Notes under the pieces: generated by a model | What the model saw: the letters and a program-made list of their open reading frames with translations, nothing else | Told to the model about the DNA's origin: nothing | Database searches by the model: none | Translations under genes and position numbers: made by a program | Part shown: positions 24,808-33,944 of the stretch, one piece after another | Position numbering within the stretch: position 1 is the stretch's first letter | How the letters are laid out: every line of letters begins with the position of its first letter | Assembly: GCA_900551665.1 (NCBI GenBank) | Contig: URWW01000002.1 | Coordinates: 1-64,000, forward strand | DNA length: 64,000 bases | Direction: 5' to 3' | DNA from: an uncultured Collinsella sp. | Lineage (GTDB): Bacteria > Actinomycetota > Coriobacteriia > Coriobacteriales > Coriobacteriaceae

Positions 24808-27246
24808 CTACTTGCCCATGCGGCCCTTGACCATGGCGAGGGAGATCTTGCCGCGCGCCTTGTCGACGCCGGTGATCCACACGGTCACGGTATCGCCCAC
24901 GGCCACCACCTCGCTCGGATGCTTCACAAAGCGATCGGCGAGCTTGGAGATGTGGACCAGGCCGTCCTGATGCACGCCGATATCCACGAACGCGCCGAAG
25001 TCCACCACATTGCGCACGGTGCCCTTGAGCTCCATGCCGACCTCGAGGTCCTCGATGCTGCGCGCCGCCTGGGAGAACACGACCTCGGGGGCGTCGTCAC
25101 GCGGGTCGCGGCCGGGCTTTTCCAGCTCCGCCACGATGTCGCGCAGGGTGGGCACGCCGCAGCCCAGCTCGGCGGCCACCGCGCCCAGGCCGCCGATCTT
25201 GGCCCCGATGCCCGGCACGCCGCCCGCCGCCAGTGCACTCGGCGCCACACCGGCGCGACGCAGCAGCTCACCGGCGATTTCGTAGCTCTCGGGATGCACG
25301 CTCGTGGCGTCGAGCGGGTTCTTGCCGCCCGTGATGCGCATGAAGCCCGCCGCGTTGAGATACGCCTTGGGGCCGAGCTTGGGAACTTTCTTGAGCTGAC
25401 GGCGATCGGTGAACGCGCCATTCTCCTCGCGGTACGCCACGATGTTCTTTGCCACGGCGGGCGTGATGCCCGAAACATACCCGAGCAGGCTCGCGCTCGC
25501 GGTGTTCACATCCACGCCCACGCGGTTGACCACGTTCTCCACCACGTTGCCCAGTGCACGGCCGAGCTCCGCCTGATCGAGGTCGTGCTGGTACTGGCCG
25601 ACGCCGATGGACTGCGGCGGGATCTTGACGAGCTCGGCCAAGGGATCCTGCAGGCGGCGGCCCAGGCTCATGGCGCCGCGCGTGGTCACGTCGAGGTCCG
25701 GGTACTCCTCGCTCGCCAGCTTGGAAGCCGAGTACACCGAGGCGCCTGCCTCATTGACGATGGTGTAGCGCAGCTCGGGGGCGGACTCGGCGATGAAGGC
25801 GGACACGACCTCCTCGGTCTCGCGGCTCGCCGTGCCGTTGCCCACCACGATGGTGTTGATGCGGTGCTTGCGGGTGAGGCGCAAGAGCTCGCGCTTGGTG
25901 CCCGCGATGTCGCGACGCGGCGGCGTGGGGTACAGGATCGTGTGGTCGAGCAGTTTGCCGCACTCGTCGAGCACCGCGACTTTGCAGCCGGCTCGATAAC
26001 CCGGGTCGAGCGCGATCACACGCGCGCCGCGCACCGGGCGCTGCTGCAACAGGCCCTCGGTGTTCTTGGCAAAGACCTTGATGGCGTCGGCCTGGGCGCG
26101 CATGGTGAGGTCGACGCGCAGCTCGCGCTCGAGTGAGGGGGCCATGAGGCGCTTGTAGCCATCGGCGATGGCGGCGTTGAGCTCGGATGCAAACGGCCCA
26201 CGGCGACGCGGGTAGCGGCTCTGAAGGCGCTCGGCCGCGGCCTCGCCGTCCACGCGCACGCGCACGCGCAGCTTGCCCTCGCGCTCGCCGCGGTTGATGG
26301 CCAGGATGCGATGATTGGGGATGGAACGGGCGGCCTCGGAGAACTCGTAATAGGGCTCGTACGGCGTCTTCTCGTCCGCATCGATCGCCTCGGACTCGAT
26401 GGCGGCCGTCTTATGCGTGTACTCGCGCAGGTCCGCCGTGTTCTCGGGGTCCTCCGCCACGAGCTCGGCCACGATATCGCGCGCGCCGGCGAGCGCCGCC
26501 TCCGCCGTGGCAAAGCCGCCCTCGGCGTTGATGTAGCTGGCAGCCGCGGTGAGCGGGTCCTCCCCCTGGGCGGGCTGCATGAGGATGAGGTTGGCGAGCG
26601 GCTCGAGGCCCGCGTCGCGCGCCTTGGACGCACGGGTGGCGCGCTTCTTGCGATAGGGCTTGTAGAGGTCCTCCACGCGCTGGAGCGTGGACGCCCCCTC
26701 GATGCTTGCGCGCAGCTCCTCGGTGAGTTTGCCCTGGGCGTCAATCACCGCGATCACGTCGGACTTGCGCTGCTCGAGATTGCGAAGGTACGACAGGCGA
26801 TCGTCGAGCGCGCGCAGCGCGACGTCGTCCATGCCGCCCGTGGCCTCCTTACGGTAGCGCGCGATGAACGGGATCGTCGCCCCCTCGTCGATGAGGTCGA
26901 TCACGGACTGGATGCGCGCGGCCGGCTGCCCGAGCTCGACGGCAAGGGAGGAGACAATGCGCTTATGACGGGCCGCCAGCTCCTCGGGCGAAGTCTCCGC
27001 GCGGCGATCGGTCGCCGGGGCATCCGCAACATCATCGGCGGTGAGCGAGCCGGCGGAGCCGAGGGTGCGCACCGTGGCGGCATGGGCCGGCGAGACGGAG
27101 GGCGCGGGCGCTGGCTCCGGGGCGGGCGCGGACGCTGGCGCAGCGGGCTCGATGATGACGTCCTTGCGCGCGCCGCTCCCCTCCGGGCTCAGCGTGGCGA
27201 CCATATTCATGATGGAGGCGATGTCGACGTTGTTCGTTTCGGCCAT
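24808..27246 (-). CDS. tex: Tex-family S1 RNA-binding transcription accessory protein
   Basis: An 812-residue multi-domain nucleic-acid-binding protein. An atypical ~80-residue Ala/Pro-rich N-terminal extension is followed by the Tex core (IPFIARYRKEATGGMDD). Next comes the YqgF-like RNase H fold (VIALDPGYRAGCKVAVLD), helix-hairpin-helix repeats (GYVSGITPAVAKNIVAYREE), and the C-terminal S1 domain (MELKGTVRNVVDFGAFVDIG). Tex influences transcription and RNA handling in several bacteria. GGGAGA precedes the ATG at 27246. It appears to be a single gene. Confidence 0.95.
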   Translation of the reverse strand: MAETNNVDIASIMNMVATLSPEGSGARKDVIIEPAAPASAPAPEPAPAPSVSPAHAATVRTLGSAGSLTADDVADAPATDRRAETSPEELAARHKRIVSSLAVELGQPAARIQSVIDLIDEGATIPFIARYRKEATGGMDDVALRALDDRLSYLRNLEQRKSDVIAVIDAQGKLTEELRASIEGASTLQRVEDLYKPYRKKRATRASKARDAGLEPLANLILMQPAQGEDPLTAAASYINAEGGFATAEAALAGARDIVAELVAEDPENTADLREYTHKTAAIESEAIDADEKTPYEPYYEFSEAARSIPNHRILAINRGEREGKLRVRVRVDGEAAAERLQSRYPRRRGPFASELNAAIADGYKRLMAPSLERELRVDLTMRAQADAIKVFAKNTEGLLQQRPVRGARVIALDPGYRAGCKVAVLDECGKLLDHTILYPTPPRRDIAGTKRELLRLTRKHRINTIVVGNGTASRETEEVVSAFIAESAPELRYTIVNEAGASVYSASKLASEEYPDLDVTTRGAMSLGRRLQDPLAELVKIPPQSIGVGQYQHDLDQAELGRALGNVVENVVNRVGVDVNTASASLLGYVSGITPAVAKNIVAYREENGAFTDRRQLKKVPKLGPKAYLNAAGFMRITGGKNPLDATSVHPESYEIAGELLRRAGVAPSALAAGGVPGIGAKIGGLGAVAAELGCGVPTLRDIVAELEKPGRDPRDDAPEVVFSQAARSIEDLEVGMELKGTVRNVVDFGAFVDIGVHQDGLVHISKLADRFVKHPSEVVAVGDTVTVWITGVDKARGKISLAMVKGRMGK

Positions 27247-27567
27247 ATGAAGACTCTCCCATCGAATTCGGCTAGGCATTACATCCTACCCGACCGATGG
27301 GACGCACCATGCAATCCCTACGCGATGGCGCGGAGGCGATCATGTGCCGCCGGGCCGGCCTCGCTCGAATGTGTGCCAAGCCGATCTCGACGGTCAGAGG
27401 CAAACCGATGGAGCCGAGCCCGCGCGACCGGAGGCAAACCACCGCACGCGCACGCCATGTCGCCGCACGCGCACGCCATACCGCCGCGCACGGCACCATA
27501 CCGCCCCACCCTCGCGCGCTCTGGTAAGCTGTGCTGTGAAATCATCCATTGAAAGGCTGCTTGCGAC
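27247..27567. other. Intergenic region with a short GC-rich tandem repeat
   Basis: No gene is supported. CCGCACGCGCACGCCAT recurs with a 21-base period around 27442-27500 (about 2.5 degenerate copies). The remainder is ordinary GC-rich spacer carrying the divergent promoters of tex and the phosphatase gene. Confidence 0.55.
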
Positions 27568-28056
27568 ATGCATCGCATTCTCTTCATCTGCCATGGGAAC
27601 ATCTGCCGTTCCACCATGGCCCAGTTCGTCTTTGAGGAACTCGTGCGGCGCGCCGGACTCGAGGGCGAATTCACGATCGATTCCGCGGCGACGTCTCGCG
27701 AGGAGATCGGAAACCCTCCACATCACGGGACCGTCTCCAAGCTCCGCGAAGTCGGCATCCCCGTCGGGGCGCATCGCGCTCGTCAGATCACACGCGGCGA
27801 ATACGGAAACTGGGACCTCATCGCGTACATGGATCGCGAGAACGAACGTGGCCTCAATCGCATTCTCGACGGCGACCCCAACGAAACCTGCCACAAGCTC
27901 TTGGAATTCGCCGGAAGCAACCGCGACGTGGCCGATCCCTGGTATACCGGGGACTTCGACGCAACCTATCGAGATATCGCAGAGGGCTGCTCGGGCCTGT
28001 TCGAGCACGTAACCGGAATCAACGCGCCCCTCTTGCCGGGCATCGAAGCACGCTAG
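27568..28056 (+). CDS. Low-molecular-weight protein tyrosine phosphatase
   Basis: The P-loop CHGNICRS (residues 8-15) carries the nucleophilic cysteine and arginine, and DPWYTGDF carries the general acid aspartate. RARQITRGE lies where substrate-contact residues are expected. At 162 residues it has the normal size. Such phosphatases often act on tyrosine kinases of capsule synthesis or on small phosphoesters, but no kinase is nearby. The downstream DUF554 gene follows after 10 bases and is probably co-transcribed. Confidence 0.93.
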   Translation: MHRILFICHGNICRSTMAQFVFEELVRRAGLEGEFTIDSAATSREEIGNPPHHGTVSKLREVGIPVGAHRARQITRGEYGNWDLIAYMDRENERGLNRILDGDPNETCHKLLEFAGSNRDVADPWYTGDFDATYRDIAEGCSGLFEHVTGINAPLLPGIEAR

Positions 28057-28066
28057 GAGCTCTCCC

Positions 28067-28783
28067 ATGATCGGACTCGGAACGCTCATCGACGTCGCGC
28101 TCATCCTCCTAGGCGGCTTTGCCGGCCTCGCCTTCGGACGATTCATCAGCGGGCGCATACAAGACACCCTCCTCAAGGCAACCGCGGTGGCCATCATCTT
28201 CATCGGCATCTCCGGCGCCATGAGCGGCATGCTCACCGTATCCGGCGGCGAGATCTCAGCCGGCGGCTCCGCGCTCGTCGTCGTCTCGCTCGCGTTGGGA
28301 TCGCTCATCGGTGAAATCCTCGACCTCGAACGCCAGATCGATCGCTTTGGCGAGTGGCTCAAGTATGCGACCGGCAGCAGCGGCGACTCCGAGTTCGTGG
28401 ACGCCTTCGTCACCGCGTCGCTTTCCGTCGCGATCGGTGCCATGTCCATCGTCGGCGCCATCCAGGACGGCATGACCGGTGACTTCTCCACCCTGGCGGT
28501 CAAAGGCGCCATCGATGCCCTGCTCGTATGCACCATGACGGCGTCGATGGGCAAGGGCTGCATCTTCGCCGCGATCCCCGTGCTGGTGTTCCAGGGCGCC
28601 CTCACCCTGCTCGCAAGCTTCCTGCAGCCGCTCATGACCGCCGCGGCACTCGCCAACCTCTCGACGGTCGGCTCGATCCTCATCTTCTGCATCGGCGTGA
28701 ACCTGATCTGGCCCAGGACCTTCCGCGTGGCCAACATGCTCCCCGCGGTCGTCGTTGCCATGGCGGCGGCGTTCGTGATGTAA
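28067..28783 (+). CDS. DUF554-family integral membrane protein
   Basis: The 238-residue protein has six or seven membrane segments and DUF554 blocks such as LGTLIDVALILLGGFAG, ALGSLIGEILDLE and GAIQDGMTGD. The function of the family is not established. GGAG lies 7 bases before the ATG. It forms a two-gene unit with the tyrosine phosphatase. The repeat array begins about 65 bases beyond the stop. Confidence 0.88.
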   Translation: MIGLGTLIDVALILLGGFAGLAFGRFISGRIQDTLLKATAVAIIFIGISGAMSGMLTVSGGEISAGGSALVVVSLALGSLIGEILDLERQIDRFGEWLKYATGSSGDSEFVDAFVTASLSVAIGAMSIVGAIQDGMTGDFSTLAVKGAIDALLVCTMTASMGKGCIFAAIPVLVFQGALTLLASFLQPLMTAAALANLSTVGSILIFCIGVNLIWPRTFRVANMLPAVVVAMAAAFVM

Positions 28784-28847
28784 GCGACAGAAGATCGTCG
28801 CGAACACAAGGTAGGACCCCCCGAGCACGGCTCATCCCGCTCTGCAG

Positions 28848-28908
28848 GCTGGTCCCGTGGGCTGGTCCCGTGGGCTGGTCCCGTGGGCTGGTCCCGTGGG
28901 CTGGTCGC
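28848..28908. repeat. Tandem repeat GCTGGTCCCGTGG, 4.7 copies
   Basis: Four exact 13-base copies (28848-28899) are followed by a partial copy, GCTGGTCGC, that merges into the left arm of the first stem-loop. The repeat therefore probably grew from the hairpin end. Confidence 0.95.
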
Positions 28909-29090
28909 AAAATGCCACTCTGTACAAACGTGGCATTTTGCGACCATTTTTCGCTTGAATAACCCCAAGAAATGGTCGTGATTCGCCACGCTGAAACAAA
29001 GTGGCGAATCACGACCATTTTCAGCCCGATATCGCAAAAAAGTGGTCGCGATTTGCCACGCTAGAACAGAGCGGCAAATCGCGACCACTT
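28902..29090. repeat. Array of three TGGTCGC stem-loops
   Basis: Stem 1: 28902-28918 with 28930-28946, 17 bp perfect. Stem 2: 28970-28989 with 29001-29020, 20 bp perfect. Stem 3: 29040-29057 with 29073-29090, 18 bp perfect. All follow the pattern TGGTCG-N-(A/T)-rich-GCCAC, loop, then its complement. The middle bases differ between copies, but each stem stays fully paired, so pairing is conserved. A second array of the same family lies at 51822-52010. Confidence 0.9.
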
Positions 29091-29271
29091 CATGGGAATG
29101 GAGCCCCTGAGAAGCGGGCAGGGTATCGCGGTTCGCATCCCATACCCGGACATCGCCCTCATGACTCGCTGCCGTGCAACGCGACGCGCGCGCTTCATAG
29201 GAAGCGGCCCAGTGCATCGCGACGAGTGCGCCTCATAGCCGATGCCCGTGCCCCGCTTGCAACCTCGCGTC

Positions 29272-30885
29272 TTAGAACTCCACGTTGCCGAACTCGGACA
29301 GCTTGAGCTCCTTGTTGTGGTCCGTGGCCCAATCGATGTTCCAGGGGCTCGTGAACAGCAGCAGCTTGCCGCCGCGCATGTCCTCGACGCGCAGCGTGTC
29401 GCGCGTGAGGGAGAGCGCCGGGATGTCGATGGTACCGGGCTCGTTCACGATCCAGCGGATGTCGGTGTAGGGCAGCGGCTGGCGGCGCACCTCGACGTGG
29501 TACTCGCTCTTGAGGCGCTGCTCGAGCACCTCGAACTGCAGGGTGCCCACCACGCCCACGATGACCGACTCCATACCGGCACCGAGCTCGCGGAAGATCT
29601 GGATGGCGCCCTCTTGGGCGAGCTGTTCCATGCCCTTCACGAACTGCTTGCGCTTGAGCGTATCCACCTGCGTGACGCGCGCGAACAGCTCGGGCGCGAA
29701 CGTGGGGATGCCCGCGAACTGCACCGGCTTCTTGCCCGTGCAGATGGTATCGCCGATGGAGAAGATGCCCGGGTCGAACAGACCCACGATGTCGCCGGCG
29801 TAGGCCTCGTCCACGATGGCGCGGTCGTCGGCCATCATGGTCGTGCCCGTGGCCAGCTTGATCTTGCGGCCGCCCTGCACGTGCGTGGCGTCCATGCCGC
29901 GCTCGAACTTGCCGGAGCAGATGCGCACGAAGGCGATGCGGTCGCGGTGGTTCTTGTCCATGTTCGCCTGGATCTTGAAGACGAAGCCGGAGAAGTCCTC
30001 ACGCGTGGGCTCCACGGGCTCGCCGGTCAGCGCATCGGTGTGCGCGCCGGGGCCGGGGGCCAGGCGCAGGAAGTCCTTGAGGAAGGGCTCGACGCCGAAG
30101 TTCGTGAGCGCGGAGCCGAAAAACACCGGGGAGAGCTTGCCCGTGAGAACCGCATCGAGGTCGAACTCGGAATCGGCGCCGTCGAGCAGCTCGATGTCGT
30201 CCATCAGGTTGTTGTGGTTGTGCTCGCCGATGAGCTCGGTGAGGGCCTCGTCGCCGAGCGTGGCCTCGACCTCGCCCACCTTCTTGGTGCCGTTGGCGCG
30301 ACCGTCGCCCTCGAACGCCAGGACCTTGCGGCTGGCGCGGTCGAACACGCCGCGGAAGTCGCGGCCGTTGCCGATGGGCCAGTTCATGGGATAGGTGCGG
30401 ATGCCGAGCACGTTCTCGACCTCCTCCATGAGGTCGAACGGGTCGCGCGTCTCGCGGTCCATCTTGTTCACGAATGTGAAAATCGGGATACCGCGCATGG
30501 CGCAGACGCGGAAGAGCTTCTTGGTCTGGGCCTCGACGCCCTTGGCACCGTCGATCACCATGACCGCGGCGTCGGCTGCCATGAGAGTACGGTACGTGTC
30601 CTCGGAGAAGTCCTGGTGGCCAGGAGTGTCCAGGATGTTCACGCAGCAGCCGCCATAGGTGAACTGGAGCACCGAGGAGGTGACGGAAATACCGCGCTGC
30701 TTCTCGATGTCCATCCAGTCGGAGACCGCATGGCGGGAGTTCTGCTTGCCCTTGACCGAACCGGCGGACTGGATGGTGCCGGTGTAGAGCAGGAGCTTCT
30801 CGGTAAGGGTGGTCTTGCCGGCGTCGGGGTGCGAGATAATCGCGAACGTGCGACGCGAGGAGATCTGCGGGGCGTAAGAGGCCAT
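29272..30885 (-). CDS. prfC: Peptide chain release factor 3
   Basis: RF3 is the GTPase that removes RF1/RF2 from the ribosome after termination. G1 is SHPDAGKTTLTEKLL, G3 is DTPGHQDF and G4 is NKMDRE. The EF-G-like domain II and the RF3-specific C-terminus are both present over 537 residues. QSAGSVKGKQNSRHAVSDWM is typical of RF3 rather than EF-G. AAAAGGA lies upstream of the ATG at 30885. It is a single gene. Confidence 0.97.
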   Translation of the reverse strand: MASYAPQISSRRTFAIISHPDAGKTTLTEKLLLYTGTIQSAGSVKGKQNSRHAVSDWMDIEKQRGISVTSSVLQFTYGGCCVNILDTPGHQDFSEDTYRTLMAADAAVMVIDGAKGVEAQTKKLFRVCAMRGIPIFTFVNKMDRETRDPFDLMEEVENVLGIRTYPMNWPIGNGRDFRGVFDRASRKVLAFEGDGRANGTKKVGEVEATLGDEALTELIGEHNHNNLMDDIELLDGADSEFDLDAVLTGKLSPVFFGSALTNFGVEPFLKDFLRLAPGPGAHTDALTGEPVEPTREDFSGFVFKIQANMDKNHRDRIAFVRICSGKFERGMDATHVQGGRKIKLATGTTMMADDRAIVDEAYAGDIVGLFDPGIFSIGDTICTGKKPVQFAGIPTFAPELFARVTQVDTLKRKQFVKGMEQLAQEGAIQIFRELGAGMESVIVGVVGTLQFEVLEQRLKSEYHVEVRRQPLPYTDIRWIVNEPGTIDIPALSLTRDTLRVEDMRGGKLLLFTSPWNIDWATDHNKELKLSEFGNVEF

Positions 30886-30967
30886 GGGCGCGTGCGTCCT
30901 TTTCTAACTGAAGCGGCGCGGGTCGGCGCGCCGGACGATGTAACGTGATTTGAACCGTACGTATTGT

Positions 30968-31013
30968 AGCGGCAAGAAGAGCGCCCGCCGAGGCAAAGGC
31001 CCCGACGAGCGCA
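30968..31013 (-). terminator. Probable terminator of the SulP transporter gene
   Basis: On the minus strand GCGCTCGTCGGGG pairs with CCTCGGCGGGCGC around CCTTTG, followed by TCTTCTT. It lies about 116 bases past the SulP stop and before prfC. Confidence 0.65.
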
Positions 31014-31128
31014 TTATGCAGCGGATTTTCACGCCGTCATGCACGCAACGCGCATTCCGGATGCATCCGGCGACCGCAGACCGCCGTCATCGACGCCGGG
31101 GCAAATGGCAAAGGACGCGCGATGGGGC

Positions 31129-32796
31129 CTACGCGTCCTCCCCCAGCATCTCGCGGGCGTAGGCGATGGCGTCGTCGATACTGGTGCGGAAGTGCTCGCG
31201 ACCCACCTTCTCCACAAAGCCGGCGCGCTCCATGGTCTTCATAGGCTGCTCGTTGGCGTGCGAAATGATGAGCTGCACGTCATTCTCGGCGCAATACTCG
31301 CGCAGGTTCTCGAGCGCGTTCATGGCCGAGGAGTCGAGCGAAGGCACGCCGCGCATGCGGATGATCAGGTACTTGGTGAACTCCTTCACCGAGATCTCGG
31401 CGATCTGGTCGGTCATGCCGAAGAACATCGGGCCGTTGATCTCGTACACGCGCACGCTCTTTGGCAGCTCGCGCAGGTGCGTGACCTCGGAATCCTCGTC
31501 GCAGTAGTACTTCCAGCCGCGGACCTCGGTCTCGTCGCTCAGGCGCTTCATGAGCAGCACGAGCGTGATCATCATGCCGACGCCGATGGCCATGACCAGG
31601 TCGAACACCACGGTAAAGAGGAAGGTGACCACAAGCACGGCCACGTCGCTCTTGGGCGCGGTGCGCACCTGGTGCACCACGGTGCGCCAGCCGGACATGT
31701 TGTAGGCAACCTGCAGCAGGATGGCTGCGATGCAAGGCATGGGGATGAGCGCCGCATACGGCATGAGGAACACCATCACGGCGAGCAGCACCACGGCGTG
31801 GACCATACCGGCGATGGGCGTGCGACCACCGGCCTTCACGTTGGCGGCGGTGCGGGCGATGGCGCCCGTGGCGGGAATGCCGCCAAACATCACGGAACCG
31901 ATGTTGCCCACGCCCTGGGCGACGAGCTCCATGTTGGCGCGATGGTGCGAGCTGATCATGGAATCGGCCACCACGCAGGACAGCAGGGACTCGATGGCCG
32001 CAAGGATCGCGATGGTGAAGCCGTTGGGCAGTTGCTCGCGGAACAGATCGAAGCTCAACTGGGGCAGGTGCAGCTGCGGAACACCAGCGTTAATGGTGTA
32101 GAGGTCGCCAATGGTGTTCACGTTCATGCCAAGACCGCTCACCATGGCGATTCCTGCGAGCACCGCGATGAGCGAGCCGGGGATGCGCTGGCTCACACGC
32201 GGCCACAGCACGAGCACCGCCAGGCACACGAGACCCACGATGAGCGCCTCGACGTTGAAGGTGGAGAAGTTGGCGACCACGGCCGAGAGCTTGTCCATCG
32301 TCTCGATAGTGGGGGTGCCTGCCGGATACGTGAGGCCGAACAGATCCTTGAGCTGGCCGGCCACAATGGTCACCGCGATGCCCGCCGTGAAGCCCGTGGT
32401 GATGGTGTAGGGCACGAAGCGGATGAGCGTGCCCAGGCGAAAGACGCCCATGAGGATCAGCAACACGCCTGCGATGATGGTCGCGGCCACCAGGCCGTCC
32501 ATACCGCTCGAGGCGACGATGCCCGCCACGATGGTGGCGAACGCGGCGGTGGGACCCGAAATCTGCACCGCACTGCCGCCGAGCAACGCGATGATGAATC
32601 CCGCGACGATGGCCGTATAGAGGCCCTGCTCGGGGCCGACGCCCGAAGCGATGGCGAGGGCGATCGACAGGGGCAGCGCCACGATGGCCACCACGATGCC
32701 GGCGACGATGTCGCGCGGGATCTGGCGCTTGAGCTGTTCGGGGTCCTGGTGCTTGATGATGCTGAAGAGGATGGGCTTGATCTTGTCGCGCGTCAT
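31129..32796 (-). CDS. SulP-family anion transporter with STAS domain
   Basis: A 555-residue SLC26/SulP protein. The membrane part has about 12-14 segments, with the signatures ALPLSIALAIASGVGPEQGLYTA (first 20 or so residues of the family motif) and SGPTAAFATIVAG. The C-terminal ~110 residues are a cytoplasmic STAS domain (VYEINGPMFFGMTDQI, then LIIRMRGVPSLDSSAMNAL). Family members carry sulfate, bicarbonate or dicarboxylates; specificity is not readable. It is monocistronic with a hairpin downstream. Confidence 0.93.
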   Translation of the reverse strand: MTRDKIKPILFSIIKHQDPEQLKRQIPRDIVAGIVVAIVALPLSIALAIASGVGPEQGLYTAIVAGFIIALLGGSAVQISGPTAAFATIVAGIVASSGMDGLVAATIIAGVLLILMGVFRLGTLIRFVPYTITTGFTAGIAVTIVAGQLKDLFGLTYPAGTPTIETMDKLSAVVANFSTFNVEALIVGLVCLAVLVLWPRVSQRIPGSLIAVLAGIAMVSGLGMNVNTIGDLYTINAGVPQLHLPQLSFDLFREQLPNGFTIAILAAIESLLSCVVADSMISSHHRANMELVAQGVGNIGSVMFGGIPATGAIARTAANVKAGGRTPIAGMVHAVVLLAVMVFLMPYAALIPMPCIAAILLQVAYNMSGWRTVVHQVRTAPKSDVAVLVVTFLFTVVFDLVMAIGVGMMITLVLLMKRLSDETEVRGWKYYCDEDSEVTHLRELPKSVRVYEINGPMFFGMTDQIAEISVKEFTKYLIIRMRGVPSLDSSAMNALENLREYCAENDVQLIISHANEQPMKTMERAGFVEKVGREHFRTSIDDAIAYAREMLGEDA

Positions 32797-33160
32797 ATGG
32801 GTGCTTCCCGGCTTTCTACTCTTGATGTGCGTGCGGCATCGCCCAGGCGAATGGACACGCGAAAACGCCCGGCGGCGGTGCCCCGGACGGAACGCGTGAG
32901 GTCATTTCGTTGTAATCGCACTTGAACGACGCCCTCTGTTATACCACAGGCGCGCCCTTCACCCCGTCGGCTCCTTTTCGCCATGTATACATGCTTCGCA
33001 CCACACGATGTTCGAGCATGCCATGTTCGCCAAAATGACACCCATGCATAATCTTTCTGTAACAATAAACCTAGTTTAGGCATGAGCTTATTAGGCACCT
33101 TGACGATGTTGTACACTCACACCGTCAAAGCATGCGGCGTTGTATGAAAGGACTACCGCC
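32797..33160. other. Divergent promoter region of sulP and purC
   Basis: No gene is seen. The half near purC is AT-richer and contains TAAACCTAGTTTA, a palindrome with a 3-base centre near 33067, and TTGACG...CGTCAA (33100-33128), either a -35 element or an operator dyad. Upstream of sulP the minus strand has GGTATAAC (32938-32945) as a possible -10. Confidence 0.4.
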
Positions 33161-33847
33161 ATGACCAAGGAACTCGTGTACTCCGGCAAGACCAAGGACG
33201 TGTTCGCCCTCGAGAACGGCAACTACCTGCTCAAGTTCAAGGACGACTGCACCGGCAAGGACGGCGTCTTCGATCCGGGCGAGAACGCGGTCGGCCTCAC
33301 CATCGAGGGCGTGGGCGACGTCAACCTGCGCATGTCCATCTACTTCTTCGAGAAGATCAACGCCGCCGGCATCAAGACCCACTACGTGTCCGCCAATCTC
33401 GACGACACCACCATGGAGGTCCTGCCCGCCAAGGTCTTTGGCGAGGGCCTCGAGGTCATCTGCCGCAACAAGGCCGTGGGCTCCTTCTACCGCCGCTACA
33501 AGCAGTACTGCAACGAGGGCGACGATCTGCCGTCCTACGTTGAGACCACCTTCAAGAACGACGAGCTGGGCGACCCGCTGGTCACCAAGGACGGCCTGGT
33601 TGACCTGGGCGTCATGACCGCCGAGCAGTACGACGAGCTCAAGGACATGACCAAGAAGATCACCAAGATCATCGCCGACGACCTGGCCGAGAAGGGCCTC
33701 GTCCTCTACGACATCAAGTTCGAGTTCGGCTACGACGCCGACGGCAACGTCATCCTGATCGACGAGGTCGCCTCCGGCAACATGCGCGTCTACAAGGACG
33801 GCGAGTACGTCGACCCGATGACCCTCTCCGAGCTGTTCTTCGCGTAA
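33161..33847 (+). CDS. purC: Phosphoribosylaminoimidazole-succinocarboxamide synthase
   Basis: PurC joins CAIR and aspartate using ATP in de novo purine synthesis. The N-terminus [12 protein letters not shown] is the glycine/lysine-rich nucleotide motif, and [22 protein letters not shown] and [14 protein letters not shown] are typical blocks. The family motif usually ending near DEV is followed by [11 protein letters not shown]. Length (228) is normal for the short bacterial form. AAAGGA lies before the ATG at 33161. It stands alone here; no other purine synthesis genes are in the window. Confidence 0.96.
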   Translation: MTKELVYSGKTKDVFALENGNYLLKFKDDCTGKDGVFDPGENAVGLTIEGVGDVNLRMSIYFFEKINAAGIKTHYVSANLDDTTMEVLPAKVFGEGLEVICRNKAVGSFYRRYKQYCNEGDDLPSYVETTFKNDELGDPLVTKDGLVDLGVMTAEQYDELKDMTKKITKIIADDLAEKGLVLYDIKFEFGYDADGNVILIDEVASGNMRVYKDGEYVDPMTLSELFFA

Positions 33848-33871
33848 GAGCGCAGCACAACTCATACAACG

Positions 33872-33910
33872 ATGCCCCGCGGTTCATGCGAACCGCGGGG
33901 CATTTTCTTT
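33872..33910 (+). terminator. Rho-independent terminator of purC
   Basis: ATGCCCCGCGGTT pairs perfectly with AACCGCGGGGCAT around a 6-base loop and is followed by TTTCTTT, 25 bases past the stop. Confidence 0.93.
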
Positions 33911-33944
33911 AGACGTAGGGGCGGCAGAAGCGCCTATCCTCGCG

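Larger units (their letters stand above)
28784..29271. other. Non-coding interval with tandem repeat and three long stem-loops
   Basis: No gene is supported here. It holds a 13-base tandem repeat and three successive long hairpins, described separately. Past 29100 there is a degenerate direct duplication (GTGCAACGCGACG...CTTCATAG and GTGCATCGCGACG...CCTCATAG). Confidence 0.7.

Noticed and set aside
28902..29090. Possible CRISPR array
   Set aside because: Three hairpins with variable stems and no constant direct repeat with spacers; no cas genes in the window.
27394..29217. Very long open frame on the minus strand opposite the phosphatase and DUF554 genes
   Set aside because: It runs antisense to two genes with clear motifs and through the stem-loop array. 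Its translation has no family features; long antisense frames are expected at this GC content.
31039..32925. Long plus-strand frame opposite the SulP gene
   Set aside because: The translation is an extreme His/Asp/Gly-rich shadow of the antisense strand, while the SulP and STAS motifs on the minus strand are unambiguous.
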